Shown: one piece after another, positions 41,153-44,639 of the stretch
Layout of the letters: the number at the start of each line of letters is the position of its first letter
How positions within the stretch are numbered: position 1 is the stretch's first letter
Notes under the pieces: model-generated
Told to the model about the DNA's origin: nothing
Database searches by the model: none
What the model saw: only the letters and a program-made list of their open reading frames with translations
Assembly: GCA_905234395.1 (NCBI GenBank)
Contig: CAJOHG010000035.1
Coordinates: 1-44,639, forward strand
Reading direction: 5' to 3'
DNA length: 44,639 nucleotides
DNA from: an uncultured Selenomonadaceae bacterium
GTDB taxonomy: Bacteria; Bacillota; Negativicutes; Selenomonadales; Selenomonadaceae
Made by a program: the position numbers and the translations under genes

Positions 41153-43327
41153 TTATTTGTTGCCGTTGAAACGCAGAGCAAACATCGTAATATCGTCGGA
41201 CTGTTCAGCGTCGCCAACGTGCTTTGAAACATCGCCGCGAACATTTTTTAACAACGTCTGCAAATCGGCGCGACAATCGGTCGAGTTCATAAAGTTAATC
41301 AATCGTTCGGGCAGATATTCTTCGTCGCGAACGTTCAAAGCCTCTGTGACGCCGTCCGTGTACAGGAAAATCAAATCGCCGCGTTGGAAAGTGATTCGCT
41401 GTTCGACAAACGGAATGCCGTCCATCGGGCCAAGCACGAAATTTTTTTTCACGTCGAGAAAGTCGCAACGATTCTCTTCAGCGCGATAAATCACCGGCGG
41501 ATTGTGTCCGGCATTGACGTAAACAAATTCGCCGCTCTGCAAATCAAGCACGCCGATAAAAACCGTCACGAACATCATCGCATCGTTGTTCGCGCAGAGT
41601 TTGTCATTGGCGGCGGCAACAACTTCGGCAAGCCCGTCGCGATTGTGCATCGACATTGCGAAATTGTTCAGCACGGTTTTTGAAATGACCATGAACAGCG
41701 CGGCAGAAATTCCTTTGCCCGAAACGTCGGCAACGGTTATCGCCAGGTGCGTCTCGTCAATGAAATAAAAATCGTAAAAATCTCCGCCGACTTCTTTGGC
41801 AGGTGTCATTGTCGCCAAAAGTTCAACGTCTTCCCGCGCAGGAAAATCTTTCGGCAACATTCCGCGTTGAATTTCCGACGCAACATCAAGTTCCGTGGCA
41901 ATGCGTTCTTTTTCGGCGGTGACCTTTGTCAAATTCGCCATGTAATTTTTTAGCTCAACGGTCATTGCATTGAAACACGTCGCGAGGTGTTCAATCTCGT
42001 CGCCCGTGCGAATGTCAAGTTTCTTGTCCAAATTGCCTTGAGCTATTTCTCGGACGCCGTTGCTTAAAACGTGAATCGGTCGAACCAATCGGCGCGACAA
42101 ATTGTTGCTGGCGGTGAACAGCAGATAAAGCAACGCCATAACTATCAACGCGGCAAGGAACGTCACGAAAAGATATTCGTTTTGCAGTCGCGAGGTAAAA
42201 CCGTCAATCTGCGCGAGAAAATATTTTCTGCTGTCTTCAGCGGCGGCGACAATGTCTTTGCGCGGCGTCAACGTGGCGAAACTCCAACCGATACTTTTCA
42301 TCGGCGCGAAGGCAATAAAATATTCTTCGCCGTCAACGATAACGGGCAGGATACCGTTTTCGCCGTCAACCATTTTTTTTGCCGCATCAGCCAAACTTTT
42401 TTGCGGATTCGTGCGCACGTCGTATTTGTTTTCATTTGAGCGCAAGTCTTCGCTTTCACGCGAGGCAAAAATAATTTCGCCGTTCTTGTTCATCACGAGA
42501 CTAAAGCCGTTCGCGCCGACCGCCGTATCGTCAATGGATTTGTAAATGTCAATGTTCGGCACGTCCATTCCGACGACGCCCGCAATGTTTCCGTTACGAT
42601 CATAATATGGCGCGGAGCAACCGAATCGCTGATATTTGCCGAGATTTGCGTGCGTGTAAAGGTCGAAGAACGCCGGGGCGTTCGCACTGACTGCAAGCTT
42701 GTACCATGGACGCGTTCGCGGATCATAGTCTAAAATTTCGCTCTCGGTAAAAGGCTTCGGCTCGTTTGGCTTATCCGGAAATGACGGGCAGCAGATAAAG
42801 CAGCCGTGCTTTGTGCCGATATAAACCGACGACGTGTATTCGCTGAAGAGACGTTCAAGCGGCTCAAGCACCAGGCGAATGTTTCCGATTATTGCAAGCT
42901 CGCGCTCAACTTCGGGCGTCAAGCCGTCGCGTTTGATGTCCGGGCCGTAAGTCATGTAAGTTTGAATGTTATACACCGGCTCGACTTGCGGATTGATAAG
43001 TTTAATCGGCTTGTAGTCGTTTGGATTGGAAGCAATTTTCGTCATCGTTCGCGACAAAATTTCTATGTCGGAGCGAATGAAGCCGAGTTTCTGTTCGATA
43101 AAATCTGCGCGGGACTCTGCCAATTCTCCGAGCGTCTGCTTGATTTGATAAGTTACAAGCGTCTCCGTGAAGTTCGCGCCAGCCTTGCCGAGCTCTTCGC
43201 CCAAAGATTTCATCTCATTGCGAGTGACGTTCATGCCGTAAAAAGAAAGACCGCTCATAGCCAGAAAGGACAAAATTCCCGCCGCCAAAACGAGAACGAG
43301 CAGTCTTTTTTGAATGTTCCACTTCAT
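41153..43327 (-). CDS. Membrane sensor serine phosphatase (dCache-HAMP-PP2C/SpoIIE, RsbU type)
   Basis: A 724-residue receptor phosphatase. Residues about 8-30 form a membrane helix; a large extracytoplasmic double-Cache domain follows (RPWYKLAVSANAPAFF, GVVGMDVPNIDIYKSI); a second helix lies at about 390-410 (VTFLAALIVMALLYLLF); then a HAMP domain (VRPIHVLSNGVREIAQGNLD) and the PP2C phosphatase with VGGDFYDFYFIDE, TVADVSGKGISAALFM and the ending EQSDDITMF. It would dephosphorylate the STAS partner in the same operon after sensing a small extracellular ligand. Confidence 0.93.
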   Translation of the reverse strand: MKWNIQKRLLVLVLAAGILSFLAMSGLSFYGMNVTRNEMKSLGEELGKAGANFTETLVTYQIKQTLGELAESRADFIEQKLGFIRSDIEILSRTMTKIASNPNDYKPIKLINPQVEPVYNIQTYMTYGPDIKRDGLTPEVERELAIIGNIRLVLEPLERLFSEYTSSVYIGTKHGCFICCPSFPDKPNEPKPFTESEILDYDPRTRPWYKLAVSANAPAFFDLYTHANLGKYQRFGCSAPYYDRNGNIAGVVGMDVPNIDIYKSIDDTAVGANGFSLVMNKNGEIIFASRESEDLRSNENKYDVRTNPQKSLADAAKKMVDGENGILPVIVDGEEYFIAFAPMKSIGWSFATLTPRKDIVAAAEDSRKYFLAQIDGFTSRLQNEYLFVTFLAALIVMALLYLLFTASNNLSRRLVRPIHVLSNGVREIAQGNLDKKLDIRTGDEIEHLATCFNAMTVELKNYMANLTKVTAEKERIATELDVASEIQRGMLPKDFPAREDVELLATMTPAKEVGGDFYDFYFIDETHLAITVADVSGKGISAALFMVISKTVLNNFAMSMHNRDGLAEVVAAANDKLCANNDAMMFVTVFIGVLDLQSGEFVYVNAGHNPPVIYRAEENRCDFLDVKKNFVLGPMDGIPFVEQRITFQRGDLIFLYTDGVTEALNVRDEEYLPERLINFMNSTDCRADLQTLLKNVRGDVSKHVGDAEQSDDITMFALRFNGNK

Positions 43328-43336
43328 CGAGCAACC

Positions 43337-43744
43337 TCAAAGAAATTTTTTCATGTTGAGAATATTTTTTCCGTCGTCAAATCTGTAGGAAATTTCGTCG
43401 ACGTTTTTCTTGACGAGAAAAATCCCAAGTCCGCCAACGTCGCGTTCGTCAATGTCAAGCGTCGTATCGGGATCAGATTTTTCCAACGGATTGTAAGGTT
43501 TGCCGCCGTCAATGAAAGTCATCAACACTGCGGGTGGATTTTCTTCAAACTCCACGCAAAAAGTTGCCGGACCAATTTCGGGATGATAGGCGTAGCTTGA
43601 AATGTTGACGAAAATTTCTTCGATAACCAGTTCCATTTGCATGACGACTTTCATCGGACAATCGCGCTCTTCAAGTTGCTCCGTCGCAAAGTCAATGATT
43701 TGTTGAAGGTTGTCGACCGTTGCATCGACTGTAATTTTTTTCAT
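43337..43744 (-). CDS. RsbW-like anti-sigma factor / serine kinase
   Basis: A 135-residue GHKL ATPase fold protein. It has the N-box ELVIEEIFVNISSYAY, the G1-like DGGKPYNPLEKSDPD and GGLGIFLVKKNVDEI. Such kinases phosphorylate their STAS antagonist and bind a sigma factor or other target when free. The ATG has AACGGAGTG upstream. It sits between the STAS gene and the phosphatase gene, a complete switching cassette without a visible sigma factor, so the output is not known. Confidence 0.9.
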   Translation of the reverse strand: MKKITVDATVDNLQQIIDFATEQLEERDCPMKVVMQMELVIEEIFVNISSYAYHPEIGPATFCVEFEENPPAVLMTFIDGGKPYNPLEKSDPDTTLDIDERDVGGLGIFLVKKNVDEISYRFDDGKNILNMKKFL

Positions 43745-43758
43745 GCAAAAACACTCCG

Positions 43759-44055
43759 TTAAGCGATCGTCATCAAATTTGCAAAGCCCGTCATATCCAG
43801 AACTTCCATAACCGCTTCGCTCACGTGCACGAGTTTCATTGAGCCTTGCTTATTCATGCGCTTTTGAGCGACAAGTAAGACGCGCAGTCCCGCCGAGGCA
43901 ATGTATTTCAGTTCGGCAAAGTCAAACGTCAAATCGGTCACGCCGTCAAGAGCACTCGTCAATTCTTTGGAAAGTTCGGGCGCAGATGCCGCGTCGAGCC
44001 TTCCGATAACTTTGATTGTCAATGCGTTGCCGTTGAGTTCCTTTTGAATTTCCAT
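43759..44055 (-). CDS. STAS-domain anti-sigma factor antagonist (RsbV/SpoIIAA type)
   Basis: A 98-residue STAS protein. The conserved phospho-acceptor region reads LKYIASAGLRVLLVAQKRM, with Ser54 at the expected place. The rest (IKVIGRLDAASAPELSKEL and VLDMTGF) matches the family. It is the first gene of the three-gene operon, with AAAGGAGAT before the ATG. Confidence 0.93.
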   Translation of the reverse strand: MEIQKELNGNALTIKVIGRLDAASAPELSKELTSALDGVTDLTFDFAELKYIASAGLRVLLVAQKRMNKQGSMKLVHVSEAVMEVLDMTGFANLMTIA

Positions 44056-44170
44056 GTTTCAATCTCCTTTTTAAGAATCTTTGTGGGCATGAACTTCGGC
44101 AATAATATCACAGCCCGCCGAATTTGTACAAAAAAATTTTTTCAAGCCGCCGATTCTTTCCGCTGAAATT

Positions 44171-44196
44171 AAAAAGCCTCGGCACACGGTCGAGGC
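44171..44196 (-). terminator. Terminator of the receiver-domain gene
   Basis: On the minus strand GCCTCG and CGAGGC pair around ACCGTGTGC, followed by TTTTT. It separates the receiver gene from the STAS operon. Confidence 0.85.
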
Positions 44197-44207
44197 AAAA
44201 TTTTTTT

Positions 44208-44639
44208 TTACAACTCTTTTCGCGCGGCGATATACTTGTTGACGGCGGCAATAAGTTGCACCACGTCGAACGGTTTGGCAATGTGATAGTTCATGCCGCT
44301 TTCAATGCTCATGCGTTTATCTTCGTCGCGACTGTTGGCACTTAGCGCGATTATCGGCAAAATTTTCGCGTCGGGACGGTCAAGCGCACGAATCGCCCGC
44401 GTTGCCTCGTAACCGTTCATTATCGGCATTTGAATATCCATCAAGACAAGGTCATAATATCCCGGCGGATGTTTGGAAAAAGCTTCGACAGCCTCGCAAC
44501 CGTCGGCAACAGTCTCGACTGAAAAGCCCGACTCTTCAAGAATCGTCTCCGCGAGCATTCGATTGAGTTCAATGTCATCAACGAGCAAAATCCTGTGATT
44601 GTAATTGTCGTCGATTGAAATTGTCTCAACGGGAATTTC
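44208..44639 (-). CDS. Receiver-domain protein, probably a hybrid sensor kinase end (partial)
   Basis: The frame is open to the window edge; the part seen is 143 residues, of which about 125 form a REC domain. ILLVDDIELNRMLAETIL holds the acidic pocket, LVLMDIQMPIMNGYEATRAI the phospho-accepting Asp, and IIALSANSRDEDKR and YHIAKPFD the conserved Ser and Lys. Residues before it (EIPVETISIDDNYNHR) look like a linker, so the protein likely continues into a histidine kinase. The C-terminus stops right after the domain. Confidence 0.88.
   Translation of the reverse strand, partial: EIPVETISIDDNYNHRILLVDDIELNRMLAETILEESGFSVETVADGCEAVEAFSKHPPGYYDLVLMDIQMPIMNGYEATRAIRALDRPDAKILPIIALSANSRDEDKRMSIESGMNYHIAKPFDVVQLIAAVNKYIAARKEL

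Overview
The window comes from a low-to-mid GC bacterium of the Firmicutes lineage. I favour the diderm class Negativicutes (Selenomonadales-like), by inference only: no rRNA gene is present. Pointers are the tRNA-rpmG-secE-nusG-rplKAJL order, an L10-type leader, zinc-type L33, short-form HisG, CsaB, SpoIID, an RsbV/RsbW/RsbU-type module, ATP-dependent PEP carboxykinase and frequent TTG/GTG starts behind good Shine-Dalgarno sites.

Layout. 1-591 holds the start of an EcoRI-family DNA adenine methyltransferase (minus, cut by the window edge). 690-4312 is a translation locus: a near-consensus promoter, tRNA-fMet, tRNA-Thr, a third tRNA-like gene lacking its anticodon arm, then rpmG-secE-nusG-rplK-rplA-(L10 attenuator)-rplJ-rplL and a terminator. 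rpoB/rpoC do not follow; instead come a remnant of an HNH endonuclease tail, tRNA-Arg, malic enzyme, a candidate orphan ncRNA and an intact HNH endonuclease. 7195-9400 carries pckA overlapping a Doc-type toxin module. 9422-14805 (minus) is a tightly coupled five-gene operon: DUF2314-like protein, FAD oxidoreductase, GT-C-like membrane protein, SpoIID-like protein, RpiB. 14973-19866 (plus) runs tsaE-tsaB-rimI-rimI-glycosyltransferase-EamA transporter-two unknowns; the glycosyltransferase is out of frame at a C9 tract. Small secreted or membrane proteins (minus), a frameshifted VanY-like peptidase and a solitary OppA-type lipoprotein follow.

23096-28424 is a type I restriction-modification operon (hsdR-hsdM-hsdS) bracketed by two copies of a terminator-like repeat, with long near-identical repeats inside hsdS. 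28430-33225 carries a DUF2939-like membrane protein, a TlpA-like lipoprotein, csaB, an orphan PTS glucitol IIA protein, hisG and deoD. 33235-36753 has tandem glycosyltransferase-like paralogs that are broken in complementary ways, then an orphan MmeI-type target-recognition domain. 36779-40919 is pheS-pheT-zapA, with a heptamer-repeat hairpin in front of both pheS and pheT, an insertion in PheT and a tandem duplication of the zapA tail plus terminator. 41153-44055 (minus) is an RsbV/RsbW/RsbU-like partner-switching operon, and the right edge holds the receiver-domain end of a signalling protein.

Themes. Housekeeping genes are interleaved with loci that look switchable or decaying: a poly-C glycosyltransferase, a repeat-rich hsdS, duplicated glycosyltransferases, solitary methyltransferase parts and HNH fragments. 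Surface-glycan and DNA-modification variability is the most coherent story. Because several broken genes differ from an intact frame by one base, homopolymer errors in the assembly must be excluded first.
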